The translations under genes and the position numbers were made by a program. The notes under the pieces are model-generated. The model did no database searches and was not told the DNA's origin. It worked only from the letters and a program-made list of their open reading frames with translations. From contig CAJTYJ010000003.1 in NCBI GenBank assembly GCA_910583895.1, forward strand, positions 1 to 40,318: DNA of 40,318 bases, written 5' to 3'. The DNA is from an uncultured Lachnospiraceae bacterium. Its GTDB lineage: Bacteria; Bacillota; Clostridia; Lachnospirales; Lachnospiraceae. Each line of letters begins with the position of its first letter. The stretch's first letter is position 1. Shown here piece by piece: positions 22,242 to 30,473 of the stretch.

Positions 22242-23107
22242 TCCATTGTTTCTTTGAATACTTCTTCGAAGGTGAATTCGATGCCGACGCGGCCCTGCTC
22301 CGTGCGGGTTACCAGGCGGTATTGTCTTGCATCGTGATCAATCTGATACAAGGACAGATCTACCTCTTCATCCACGGCCATACCGGCTTCCAATATCAGC
22401 CATTCTCCGGCTTCCTCGGATTTTGGCGGTATCCGATACCACGCATCTTCCAGCCATACTTCCAGGTCATACCGGTTATAATAGCGGATATTTTCCTCAC
22501 CGGTATTACCGATGGTCAGCATCAGGACAGGATTATCCTCATCCAGCACCGGACAGTTTAACCGGGTCGTCACGCTGTCTGACTGTTCCTGCACCTTCTG
22601 CTGGGAAGCCAGGCTGACTTCCTGCCCGCAGTATTCCTTCACCGCCTGTCCTTCATCCGGGCCGGATTCAAAATTGTCTGGATCCTCCTGTGTTACCGTG
22701 TCGGCGCTGCCTGTTCCCATATCTTCTGCCGGAGCATCCTCGGCAGCCACTGCTTCTTCCTCAGCCGTCTCACTGGCCGGCGCTTCTTCCGCAGTTTCTT
22801 TCGTATCAAAACCGCCGATCTGGCCTCCCACCTGGACAAACAGCCATCCGCACACACAGAAGATCAGGATACAGGCAGCCCACTGGCCAAGCCTGGGAGA
22901 AAAATGTCTCCGAATCTCTTTTTTCCGGCACGCCGCGGACATCCCCTCCAAAATCTCCTGCATCCACTGCTCAAACTCCCGGGAGAAACGATGGGTTCTG
23001 GCAATCTCTCCTTCCGGAGGCACAAAGCTTAAATCTTCCTCCAGACATTCTTCCAGTACCCGCGTCAAAAGTTCTTCGCCTTTGGAACGTGTTTCATGCT
23101 CTTTCAA
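22166..23107 (-). CDS. Membrane anti-sigma-like partner protein
   Basis: 313 residues. The cytoplasmic N-terminus (1-70) is charged. One membrane helix spans ~75-92. An acidic linker (~100-165) leads to an extracellular beta-rich domain (~185-290) similar to Ig-like domains found in clostridial sigma-partner proteins. It starts with TTG behind AAGGAGG and overlaps the sigma gene by 14 bases, so it probably regulates that factor at the membrane. The last 18 residues after AELK are encoded by the hairpin element, a recent C-terminal extension. No zinc anti-sigma motif is seen, so the mechanism is open. Confidence 0.7.
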   Translation of the reverse strand: MKEHETRSKGEELLTRVLEECLEEDLSFVPPEGEIARTHRFSREFEQWMQEILEGMSAACRKKEIRRHFSPRLGQWAACILIFCVCGWLFVQVGGQIGGFDTKETAEEAPASETAEEEAVAAEDAPAEDMGTGSADTVTQEDPDNFESGPDEGQAVKEYCGQEVSLASQQKVQEQSDSVTTRLNCPVLDEDNPVLMLTIGNTGEENIRYYNRYDLEVWLEDAWYRIPPKSEEAGEWLILEAGMAVDEEVDLSLYQIDHDARQYRLVTRTEQGRVGIEFTFEEVFKETMETDAELKRSACLSEAPEGFQNAKAL

Positions 23108-23645
23108 ACCGGCTGCCCTCCTTCTGAATCATCTCCTGCAGTTTCTTCCTTGCCCGGAAGTAACGCACATTCACATTTTTGGCAGAAATCCCGAGAATAT
23201 CCCCAATCTGGGCATCTCCCATCTGATACAGGTATTTATACTCAAATACCACACGGTAATGATCCTCCAGCTCCAGAATACAAGAAATCAGGTAATGATA
23301 ATTCTCCTTCGTCAGATACTGTTCCAGAATATCCTCATCCCTTTTTTCCTCTGCCAGATACTCCTTAAGCTCCTCCGTTGGTTTCCTCTTTCTTAAGATG
23401 TCCACCGCCTTGCTTCGGACAATGGTCGCCAGGAACTTTCTGGTCCTTTGGCTATGTACATCCTCCACCTGATCCAAATGTCTGGTCAGCGCAAAAAACG
23501 CTTCCTGCACCGCATCCTCCGCAAGGTGCTCATCCTGCAGCTTCTGATTGGCCACATACCACATAAAATGCCGGTACTGATTATAGACTTCCGTGAATTT
23601 CTCCTGTTCCTCCGGATTGTCCAGAAGCGCCAGAAACAGAAACAT
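23094..23645 (-). CDS. ECF-type RNA polymerase sigma factor
   Basis: 183 residues. Region 2 is at ~20-85 (DAVQEAFFALTRHLDQ, then RKFLATIVRSKAVDILRKRK), and region 4 HTH is at ~120-175 (MGDAQIGDILGISAKNVNVRYFRARKKL). ATG with CAGGAGG upstream. It is followed by the overlapping membrane partner and the DUF4349 lipoprotein, a likely autoregulated envelope-response operon. The region upstream (23646-23848) has no gene. Confidence 0.9.
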   Translation of the reverse strand: MFLFLALLDNPEEQEKFTEVYNQYRHFMWYVANQKLQDEHLAEDAVQEAFFALTRHLDQVEDVHSQRTRKFLATIVRSKAVDILRKRKPTEELKEYLAEEKRDEDILEQYLTKENYHYLISCILELEDHYRVVFEYKYLYQMGDAQIGDILGISAKNVNVRYFRARKKLQEMIQKEGSRFERA

Positions 23646-23724
23646 ATTTTATCCTCCTGGTAAATGCATTTACATCTATATAAACGCAGTTTTTTTCTAT
23701 TTTACTACAACCTGGAAAGAAAAT

Positions 23725-23742
23725 CTTCTTAATTCTTCTTAA
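23725..23742 (-). promoter_or_regulatory. TTAAGAAG direct repeat upstream of the sigma gene
   Basis: Two exact TTAAGAAG copies on the minus strand, 10 bases apart (23735-23742 and 23725-23732). This is the one-helical-turn spacing typical of OmpR/PhoP-class response-regulator sites. Regulator unknown. Confidence 0.3.
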
Positions 23743-23848
23743 AAGTTTCTGAACCTTCCTTCGCATTGTTTTTCACACGTCCGGAAATAATCCGTCCGGC
23801 ACAGGCAGATCTTATGAAACAGCGGCCGTTCAATAGCATATAGGATCT

Positions 23849-24703
23849 TTACTGCCCGATCACAAACTCCACACATCCCATATAGCCGGGCGCCACTTCA
23901 TACTCATTAAAGCAGACCACTACATCTCCGTCTTTGTTGACGTAAAAATCCTGATCCTCGGCGATGGACTGAAAATTCCACTCTGGTATATCCTGATTGT
24001 CAATCCAGTAGGTTACATTTTCATCCTCTGCCATTCTCTGACGCATCTGCTTTTTTATTTCATCGCTGATGGTATCCACATACGCTTCCCCGAAAAAGTC
24101 TGACAGCATCGCTTTTTTTCCGGTCGTCTTATCGATGGTGTAATGGCGGTGGCGCTCATAGCCGCTGCCGGCTCCCTGATAGAGTACCAGATCCAGAGAA
24201 AACCATTTTTCATCATCCGTCAGAACCTGGCTGTCCACCAGGATATCCCCGTAGCCGTCTTCAAACTCTTCCATGGTACTTTTAAACTCTTCGATCAGCT
24301 CATCCGTCACCTGCTGGATATCAAAATTGATGGCGTCTGCAGTCTCTTTGGCCTGCTGTGCCGTCTCATCCGACATCTCCTTATTCTCCTCAGGAACCAC
24401 TTCCGGCACTTTCACATCCGCCTGGTAGCGGTCTTCATCCACCTGGTACTCCCGAATCGTCACGACCTTAAAGAAATCTCCCAGCACAGGGATCTGCTGC
24501 ATGGCCGCAGCGGCGGTCCTGCTGGTGTTGGGCAGGATCAAAAGGACGGCGAACACAGCCACCGCACTCCCGGCCATACGGATCATCCGGACCTTTCTGA
24601 TTCTTTTCTTGCTTTCTTTTGCTCTCATTACGGCTTCCTCCATCCTCTCTTTTACATTTTCCGGCACTGCAATCTGGTCATACTCTCTTTTCCACTTTTC
24701 CAT
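23849..24703 (-). CDS. RsiV-like anti-sigma factor with DUF3298-type C-terminus
   Basis: 284 residues. The cytoplasmic N-terminus is short and basic; the membrane helix is at ~42-59 and the extracellular region at ~60-284. The C-terminal part (KKAMLSDFFGEAYVDTISDEIKKQM, WNFQSIAEDQDFYVNKDGDVVVCF) matches the DUF3298/RsiV pattern. In studied bacilli RsiV holds SigV and is cleaved when it binds lysozyme. Whether this protein senses lysozyme is inference. ATG with GGAGGGG upstream, overlapping the sigma gene by 26 bases, so the pair is translationally coupled. Confidence 0.8.
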   Translation of the reverse strand: MEKWKREYDQIAVPENVKERMEEAVMRAKESKKRIRKVRMIRMAGSAVAVFAVLLILPNTSRTAAAAMQQIPVLGDFFKVVTIREYQVDEDRYQADVKVPEVVPEENKEMSDETAQQAKETADAINFDIQQVTDELIEEFKSTMEEFEDGYGDILVDSQVLTDDEKWFSLDLVLYQGAGSGYERHRHYTIDKTTGKKAMLSDFFGEAYVDTISDEIKKQMRQRMAEDENVTYWIDNQDIPEWNFQSIAEDQDFYVNKDGDVVVCFNEYEVAPGYMGCVEFVIGQ

Positions 24704-25190
24704 ATTCTGCCCCTCCTGCCTTCATATATTTTTTCAGTTTTTCCACCGCCCGGTACAGGCTGCTTTTCACGGTACTCTCTTTAAGATCCATAATCTTTGC
24801 GATCGCTGTAAGTTTCTCTTCCTCAAAGTACCGCAGCACCACAATCCTTTGCTCCACTTCACTGAGTTTTTTCAAAGCCCGCCTCAGATCCAGATCTTCC
24901 ATCTGGTCCTCTCTTCCCTCCTCCGGCAGATCCTCCATGGGAGTTGTGCGTCCTCTGTATTTTTCCAGAAAACGAACCGCTTCATTCATCATGATCCTGC
25001 AGATCCAGGTATCCGCATATTCCGGTTTTTTCAGAGAATCACTTTTTAGAATCGCCCGGTATGCGCCTTCCTGTACAATGTCCATGGCGTCCTGCTCCTG
25101 AAACGTATAACTGTATGCAATCCGATAATATTTCTCATAATGTTCTGTCAGACATTTATGTACCAGAGCCTCTTTGTCTGCACTTCTCAT
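24678..25190 (-). CDS. ECF-type sigma factor, SigV-like
   Basis: 170 residues. Region 2 (~15-75) includes QDAMDIVQEGAYRAI and TWICRIMMNEAVRFL. Region 4 (~105-160) includes VVLRYFEEEKLTAIAKIMDLKESTVKSSLYRAVEKLKK. It directs polymerase to envelope-stress promoters and is held by the downstream RsiV-like protein. A TGAAAC/GTCTAA pair upstream looks like its own target promoter. It is about the length of SigV/SigW-type factors. Confidence 0.88.
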   Translation of the reverse strand: MRSADKEALVHKCLTEHYEKYYRIAYSYTFQEQDAMDIVQEGAYRAILKSDSLKKPEYADTWICRIMMNEAVRFLEKYRGRTTPMEDLPEEGREDQMEDLDLRRALKKLSEVEQRIVVLRYFEEEKLTAIAKIMDLKESTVKSSLYRAVEKLKKYMKAGGAEYGKVEKRV

Positions 25191-25220
25191 CTTGCCTTTC
25201 CTCCTTTCCCTTTCTGACTG

Positions 25221-25250
25221 TTAGACCTTTGGAACCATGAAAAAGTTTCA
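25221..25250 (-). promoter_or_regulatory. Putative ECF autoregulatory promoter
   Basis: Minus strand TGAAAC (25245-25250) followed by CTTTTT, then GTCTAA (25221-25226) after 18 bases. This fits the AAC/CGTC-like layout of SigV/SigW promoters, except for GGTC in place of CGTC. Confidence 0.45.
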
Positions 25251-25257
25251 ATTTCTT

Positions 25258-25346
25258 AAAAAAAATGGACCGCTGCAACATATGCTTCTTTCTGGCCGCA
25301 CAGCCATGCTGTGCAAACGGACAAAAAGTGCCTTTTGCAGCGGCCC
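25258..25346 (-). terminator. Composite terminator after the HAD/parCE genes
   Basis: A 12-bp closing stem (25335-25346 with 25267-25278, one G-U pair) and a run of eight T (25258-25265). It encloses an inner hairpin with 7-bp stem GCACAGC/GCTGTGC at 25298-25314. The long structured loop (~56 bases) is unusual for a simple terminator. Confidence 0.65.
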
Positions 25347-25373
25347 ATCGGGCCAAAACAAGCAGATTTCCTG

Positions 25374-26015
25374 CTATAAAGTAAAAAGTTCTTCAAATCC
25401 CTGTACATACCAGTCGCTGTACTTTTTTACCGCCTCCTGATCCGGCTCTGAAGCTTCGTACACACCGATGGTCAGAAACCCCGCCTCCTTCGCCGTCTTC
25501 AGCGCAAAAGAGGAATCTTCCACCACCACACATTCAAAAATCCGGGCTCCAAGCCGCTCTGCCGCGAGCTGATACACAGCCGGACTGTTTTTCCCGGCCC
25601 CTGCCATCTGACAGTCCACCAGAAAATCCAGGCAGGAAAGCAGGCCGCCCCGCTCCAATGCAGGCCTTCCAAGAGCCGCGGAGGAAGCTGTCGCCACACA
25701 CATATGGACTCCTTTTTTCTGAAGAGACAAAAGCCACTCTTTTACCCCTTTTTTCGGCAGAATATCTTCTGCATAATTTTTTCCGATCCGCTCGCTTAAC
25801 TCCTGCACGATCTCCTCTGCCGACCGGGGCAGCAAAAAACGCTCTTTGAGCCAGACGCCGCACTCCGGCAGGGACAAAGCCGCCATCTCCTGATTCACAT
25901 TTCCTTCCGCCTGTACGCCGTATTCCTGAAGATACCGGGGCACCAGACGATCCCAGTAAGGAATGGAATCCAAAAGTGTCCCATCCATGTCAAATATCGC
26001 ATATTGAAAATCCAT
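25374..26015 (-). CDS. HAD superfamily phosphatase, beta-phosphoglucomutase-like
   Basis: 213 residues. Motif I DMDGT with D9 nucleophile and D11. An alpha-helical cap (~15-85) follows. Motif II TAS is near 110 and motif IV VVEDSSFAL near 169-177, with a lysine in the GAGKNSPAVY segment. This is subfamily I, which contains small-molecule phosphatases and phosphoglucomutases. The substrate cannot be read. It follows parC by 33 bases with GAGGAGG as ribosome site and ends at the terminator, so it closes the parE-parC operon. Confidence 0.85.
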   Translation of the reverse strand: MDFQYAIFDMDGTLLDSIPYWDRLVPRYLQEYGVQAEGNVNQEMAALSLPECGVWLKERFLLPRSAEEIVQELSERIGKNYAEDILPKKGVKEWLLSLQKKGVHMCVATASSAALGRPALERGGLLSCLDFLVDCQMAGAGKNSPAVYQLAAERLGARIFECVVVEDSSFALKTAKEAGFLTIGVYEASEPDQEAVKKYSDWYVQGFEELFTL

Positions 26016-26048
26016 CTTTTCCTCCTCTTTTGTATCAGCCAGGCCACA

Positions 26049-28289
26049 CTACACCCGGATCTTCGTCCCCTTCTGATCCCGTCCGGCCAGCTTCAGTTTT
26101 TGTAGGGCCACTTCTTTTTCCTTATAGATAATACATAGCTCCGTTCCTTTTTCAAAGAGATAGGCTTCTTCCAGGCTGTCTGTATCCGAAAGTTTCATGG
26201 CGCGCACGCCGACGGCGGCTTTTTTCTTCTCCGGAATCTCTTCCGCAGCAAACCGAAGGAAATACCCGTCCCCGGACCGCAGCACAAGCTGCATACTTGC
26301 ACCGAGAAGAGCCACGAAAAGCACCTGGTCTCCTTCTCCTAATTTGGTCGCCACACTGGTTCTGGTACGCACGTCATACTCCTGGCCGCTCACCACTTTG
26401 GTCATCCCCTGTCTGGTTACAAAAAGCAGTCTTGAAGCCAGCAGTTCTTCCATGCTGACCACACAGAGCATCTGTTCCTGACCACTGTCAAAATTGCTGT
26501 AGTTGTCAATGGGAAATGCCTTGTCCCGGAATTTTCCAAATGGCAGATCCAGAACCTTCACTGTATGCAGCTTTCCGTTATTGGAAAAAACACAAATTCG
26601 ATCTGTGTTTTTACAGAAAATCACATGGCGGCTTTCACTGTCCGCTGCCTCTTTGTTCCGCTCATATGTCGGCACATCCACTGTCCGGCAGTACCCAAAC
26701 CGGTCCATCAAAAAGACCACCGGCATCTCTTCCACTTTTTTCTCCACAAAAACGGCTTCTCTGCCATTCTCGATGACAGTCTTTCTGGGAACCCCATAGT
26801 TTTTTTGAAACTGCTCCAGCTCTTTGATGATTACTTTCGCCATCTCATCATAATTGCTGAGAATCCCGGAGTATCTGGCGATGTTTTTCATGGTGGTATC
26901 ATGCTCTTTCATCAGCGCTTCGATCTCCAGTCCGATCAGCCGGTAGAGCCGCATCTCCAAAATGGCTGTGGCCTGACGTTCTGTGAAGTTCAGCTTTGCT
27001 GCCTGCTTTTTGGATTTTTCGGATTTAAAATGAATCCCCTCGGTCCGGCCGCTCATAAGACATGCTTTTGCCATCTTCAGATCACGGCTGCCCCTTAAGA
27101 TCTCAATGATCAGGTCAATCACATCACAGGCCTTGATCAGTCCTTCCTGAATTTCCTTTTTATCCAGCTCTTTGTTCAGAAGCGTCTTGTATTTTCTTGT
27201 ATTCAGCTCAAACTGAAAATCAATCACATGATCGAAAATAGGAATCAGCCCCAAAGTCTCAGGCCTTCCGTCAGCCACCGCCAGCATATTGACGCCGAAC
27301 GTATCTTCCAGCCGGGTCTTTTTGTAGAGCATGTTGGTGAGCTGCTCTGTATCTGCCCCTTTGCGCAGCTCCAGGACGATCCGGATCCCTTCCTTGGAGG
27401 ACTGATTGGTAATATCCACAATATCGGTGGTCTTTTTCGTCTCCACCAAAGTCCCGATATCATTTAGAAATTTACCGATATTGGCACCGATCATGGTATA
27501 GGGAATCTCTGTAATGACCAGCTGCTCTTTTCCGCCTTTTACTTTCTCCACTTCCACCTTACCGCGGATCTTGATCTTGCCGCTGCCGGTCCGGTAGATC
27601 TCCGTCAGCTCGTCCTTATTGACCACAATGCCTCCCGTGGGAAAATCCGGCCCCGGCATAATCTTCATCAGCTCTTCTAAGGTTAGCTTCGGATTCTTCA
27701 TGTAAGCTTTCATGGCTTCGATGGTCTCTCCCAGATTGTGGGGCGGGATGCTGGTGGACATCCCAACGGCGATTCCCTCCGCACCGTTGATCAGCAGATG
27801 GGGAATCCTGGCGGGCAGAACTCCCGGTTCCTTTTCGGTCTCATCAAAATTCGGCACAAAATCCACGATATCCTTGTCCAGATCCGCCAAAAGAGCCTGC
27901 TCGCTCACCTTCTGCAGCCGGGCCTCCGTATAACGCATGGCAGCCGCACCATCGCCTTCAATGGAACCAAAATTTCCGTGGCCGTCCACCAGGGGAAGCC
28001 CTTTTTTGAAAGCCTGGCTCATGACCACCAAAGCTTCATAGATGGAGCTGTCTCCGTGAGGGTGATATTTACCCATGGTATCTCCCACAATACGGGCACA
28101 CTTCCGGTAGGGTCTGTCACTTCGGATCCCCAGCTCATGCATGTCGTACAGGGTCCGCCGCTGAACCGGTTTTAACCCGTCCCGCACATCCGGCAGGGCA
28201 CGGGACACAATGACGCTCATGGCATAGTCGATATAGGACTTCTGCATGACGTCCGAATATTCTGTTTTTATAATTATTTCATCACTCAT
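26049..28289 (-). CDS. parC: Type II topoisomerase subunit A, ParC/GyrA-like
   Basis: 746 residues. The catalytic tyrosine is Y120 in AAMRYTEARL; the quinolone-resistance region HPHGDSSIYEA lies at 77-87 with Ser at 81-82. The N-terminal ALPDVRDGLKPVQRR segment is intact. The C-terminal beta-propeller lacks a recognisable QRRGGKG GyrA box, which favours a topoisomerase IV/ParC-type paralogue over true gyrase. With ParE it decatenates chromosomes in the cytosol. It lies 78 bases downstream of parE. Naming as gyrA cannot be fully excluded. Confidence 0.88.
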   Translation of the reverse strand: MSDEIIIKTEYSDVMQKSYIDYAMSVIVSRALPDVRDGLKPVQRRTLYDMHELGIRSDRPYRKCARIVGDTMGKYHPHGDSSIYEALVVMSQAFKKGLPLVDGHGNFGSIEGDGAAAMRYTEARLQKVSEQALLADLDKDIVDFVPNFDETEKEPGVLPARIPHLLINGAEGIAVGMSTSIPPHNLGETIEAMKAYMKNPKLTLEELMKIMPGPDFPTGGIVVNKDELTEIYRTGSGKIKIRGKVEVEKVKGGKEQLVITEIPYTMIGANIGKFLNDIGTLVETKKTTDIVDITNQSSKEGIRIVLELRKGADTEQLTNMLYKKTRLEDTFGVNMLAVADGRPETLGLIPIFDHVIDFQFELNTRKYKTLLNKELDKKEIQEGLIKACDVIDLIIEILRGSRDLKMAKACLMSGRTEGIHFKSEKSKKQAAKLNFTERQATAILEMRLYRLIGLEIEALMKEHDTTMKNIARYSGILSNYDEMAKVIIKELEQFQKNYGVPRKTVIENGREAVFVEKKVEEMPVVFLMDRFGYCRTVDVPTYERNKEAADSESRHVIFCKNTDRICVFSNNGKLHTVKVLDLPFGKFRDKAFPIDNYSNFDSGQEQMLCVVSMEELLASRLLFVTRQGMTKVVSGQEYDVRTRTSVATKLGEGDQVLFVALLGASMQLVLRSGDGYFLRFAAEEIPEKKKAAVGVRAMKLSDTDSLEEAYLFEKGTELCIIYKEKEVALQKLKLAGRDQKGTKIRV

Positions 28290-28367
28290 ATCTTCCTCCT
28301 AAAGACGGATGTTCGTCATAAAAAGGTTCTGCTTTTTTGGCACCTTTTGGACCTGTCACAGTCTGCC

Positions 28368-30287
28368 TCAGACATCCAGCTCTGCATCCACGGCGTTTTC
28401 ATAGATAAATCTGCGCCTGGGAGGCACTTCTGTGCCCATCAGCATCTCTGTCACGGAGGAAGCCAGCCTTGCATCCTCGATCTCTACCTGTTTTAATCTC
28501 CGCTTCATTGGATCCATGGTAGTCTCCCAGAGCTGATCCGAGTCCATCTCTCCCAGACCTTTGTACCGCTGCAGCGTAAAAGCCCCCGTGTGCCTCTTCC
28601 GGTAACGCTCCAGGGCCTTGTCGTCGTACAGATACTCTTCTTTTCCTCTCGCCGGCATGGCCTTATACAAAGGCGGCATGGCAATATACACATGACCTTC
28701 ATAAATCAGTTCCGGCATAAACCGGTAAAAAAGCGTCAGAAGCAGCGTACTGATATGGGCACCGTCCACATCCGCATCCGCCATAATGATGATTTTGTCA
28801 TACCGGAGTTTTGTGATGTCAAAATCATTGCCGTATCCCTCGGAAAACCCGCAGCCGAAGGCATTGATCATGGTCTTGATCTCTGCATTTCCCAGCACCT
28901 TGTCAATGCTGGCTTTCTCCACATTCAGAATCTTGCCCCGGATCGGAAGGATTGCCTGATAGGCCCGGTTTCTGGCTGTCTTGGCCGAACCGCCCGCAGA
29001 ATCCCCCTCCACGATAAAGATCTCACATTTGGAAGCATCCCGGCTCTCGCAGTTGGCCAGCTTTCCGTTGGAATCAAAGGAGAACTTTTGTTTGGTCAGC
29101 AGATTGGTTTTGGCTTTTTCCTCGCTTTTCCGGATCTTTGCAGCCTTTTCCGCACAGCCGATGACCGCTTTTAAGGTCTCTAAGTTCCGGTCAAAATAAC
29201 GCTGAATCTCATCGCCGGTCACTTTGGAGGTCGCCTTGGAGGCATCCTGATTGTCCAGCTTGGTCTTGGTCTGCCCTTCAAATCTGGGATCCGGGTGCTT
29301 GATGGAGATGACTGCCGTCATACCGTTTCGTACATCGGCCCCGGTAAAGTTCGTATCTTTCTCCTTTAAGATCCCAAGCTCTCTGGCGTAACTGTTGATT
29401 ACTGTCGTAAACACAGTTTTGAAACCGGTGATGTGCGTACCTCCTTCTGCATTATAAATGTTGTTGCAAAAACCCAGTACATTTTCATGAAATTCATTGA
29501 TATACTGAAAAGCACATTCTACGGTAATGCCTTCGCTCTCGCCTTTATAATACACCACATCGTGGATAGTCTCCTGGGAACCGTTCAAATCTTTTACAAA
29601 TCCCACCAGTCCGTCCGGCTCATGAAACTCCATCCGCTCCACTTCCGCGCCCCTGCGGTCTTCGAAGAGTATCGTCAGCTCCGGATTCAGATAGGCCGTC
29701 TCATGCATCCTGCTTTTGACTTCCTCCGCCTTAAAACGGGTCTTTTCAAAGATCTCCGGATCCGGCAGAAAATTGATCCTGGTGCCGGTCTTTTTAGTCT
29801 TTCCAATGGTGGGCAGAAGTCCGTCGATCAGATCTACCGTCGGATTGCCCCTCTCGTAGTGGTCATGGTGGATATATCCATCCCGGGATACTTCAATGTC
29901 CAGATAGGTGGACAGCGCATTGACTACCGAAGAACCCACCCCGTGGAGACCTCCGCTGGTCTTGTAGACTGAATCGTCAAATTTACCGCCCGCATGAAGC
30001 GTCGTGAAAACCAGGCGCTCTGCAGACATCCCTTTTGCATGCATCCCAACCGGGATTCCTCTGCCATTGTCACTGACGGTACAGGAACCGTCCTTTTCCA
30101 GATATACTTCAATCTGGCTGCAGTAGCCTGCCAGATGCTCATCTACCGAATTATCTACGATCTCATAGATCAGATGGTTCAAGCCTTTTGTCGATACACT
30201 GCCGATGTACATGCCAGGCCTTTTGCGCACCGCTTCCAGGCCTTCCAGGACAGCGATACTGTCCGCATCATAAGTGTTGTTTGCCAT
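28368..30287 (-). CDS. parE: Type II topoisomerase subunit B, ParE/GyrB-like
   Basis: 639 residues from the ATG at 30287, which has AAAAGGAGC 9 bases before it. The frame extends 14 codons further but without a ribosome site. The GHKL ATPase is at the N-terminus (EIVDNSVDEHLAG, DNGRGIPV, GGLHGVGSSVVNA). The TOPRIM domain has EGDSAGGSAKTARNR and DADVDGAHI. Partner of the adjacent ParC-like subunit; the pair is distinct from the usual dnaA-linked gyrBA. Confidence 0.9.
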   Translation of the reverse strand: MANNTYDADSIAVLEGLEAVRKRPGMYIGSVSTKGLNHLIYEIVDNSVDEHLAGYCSQIEVYLEKDGSCTVSDNGRGIPVGMHAKGMSAERLVFTTLHAGGKFDDSVYKTSGGLHGVGSSVVNALSTYLDIEVSRDGYIHHDHYERGNPTVDLIDGLLPTIGKTKKTGTRINFLPDPEIFEKTRFKAEEVKSRMHETAYLNPELTILFEDRRGAEVERMEFHEPDGLVGFVKDLNGSQETIHDVVYYKGESEGITVECAFQYINEFHENVLGFCNNIYNAEGGTHITGFKTVFTTVINSYARELGILKEKDTNFTGADVRNGMTAVISIKHPDPRFEGQTKTKLDNQDASKATSKVTGDEIQRYFDRNLETLKAVIGCAEKAAKIRKSEEKAKTNLLTKQKFSFDSNGKLANCESRDASKCEIFIVEGDSAGGSAKTARNRAYQAILPIRGKILNVEKASIDKVLGNAEIKTMINAFGCGFSEGYGNDFDITKLRYDKIIIMADADVDGAHISTLLLTLFYRFMPELIYEGHVYIAMPPLYKAMPARGKEEYLYDDKALERYRKRHTGAFTLQRYKGLGEMDSDQLWETTMDPMKRRLKQVEIEDARLASSVTEMLMGTEVPPRRRFIYENAVDAELDV

Positions 30288-30320
30288 AATATCCTGCTCC
30301 TTTTTAAAAATACAGGATAT

Positions 30321-30349
30321 AGTATACATAATTTCCAGAAAAATAACAA
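30321..30349 (-). promoter_or_regulatory. Promoter of the parE-parC operon
   Basis: Minus strand TTGTTA (30344-30349) and TATACT (30321-30326), 17 bases apart, with a leader of about 30 bases to the parE ATG. Confidence 0.65.
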
Positions 30350-30414
30350 GAGAAAAAACAGAACAAATTTTCGATTTTCAAGTTCAAATGATAGTGGATT
30401 TTCTGCTAAACATG

Positions 30415-30444
30415 TGCTATACTGAAGGCACCTGCAGCTGCCTT
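30415..30444 (+). promoter_or_regulatory. Extended -10 promoter and leader hairpin of the heptad-repeat gene
   Basis: TGC directly before TATACT (30418-30423) forms an extended -10; the -35 is poor. A small hairpin AAGGCA-N8-TGCCTT (30425-30444) follows around the start of the transcript. Confidence 0.45.
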
Positions 30445-30473
30445 AAGAACAGACCGCAAAGGAGTGTAAGATT

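Noticed and set aside
23581..23766. 61-codon frame upstream of the first ECF sigma gene
   Set aside because: Overlaps the sigma start in another frame, basic low-complexity product, no ribosome site.
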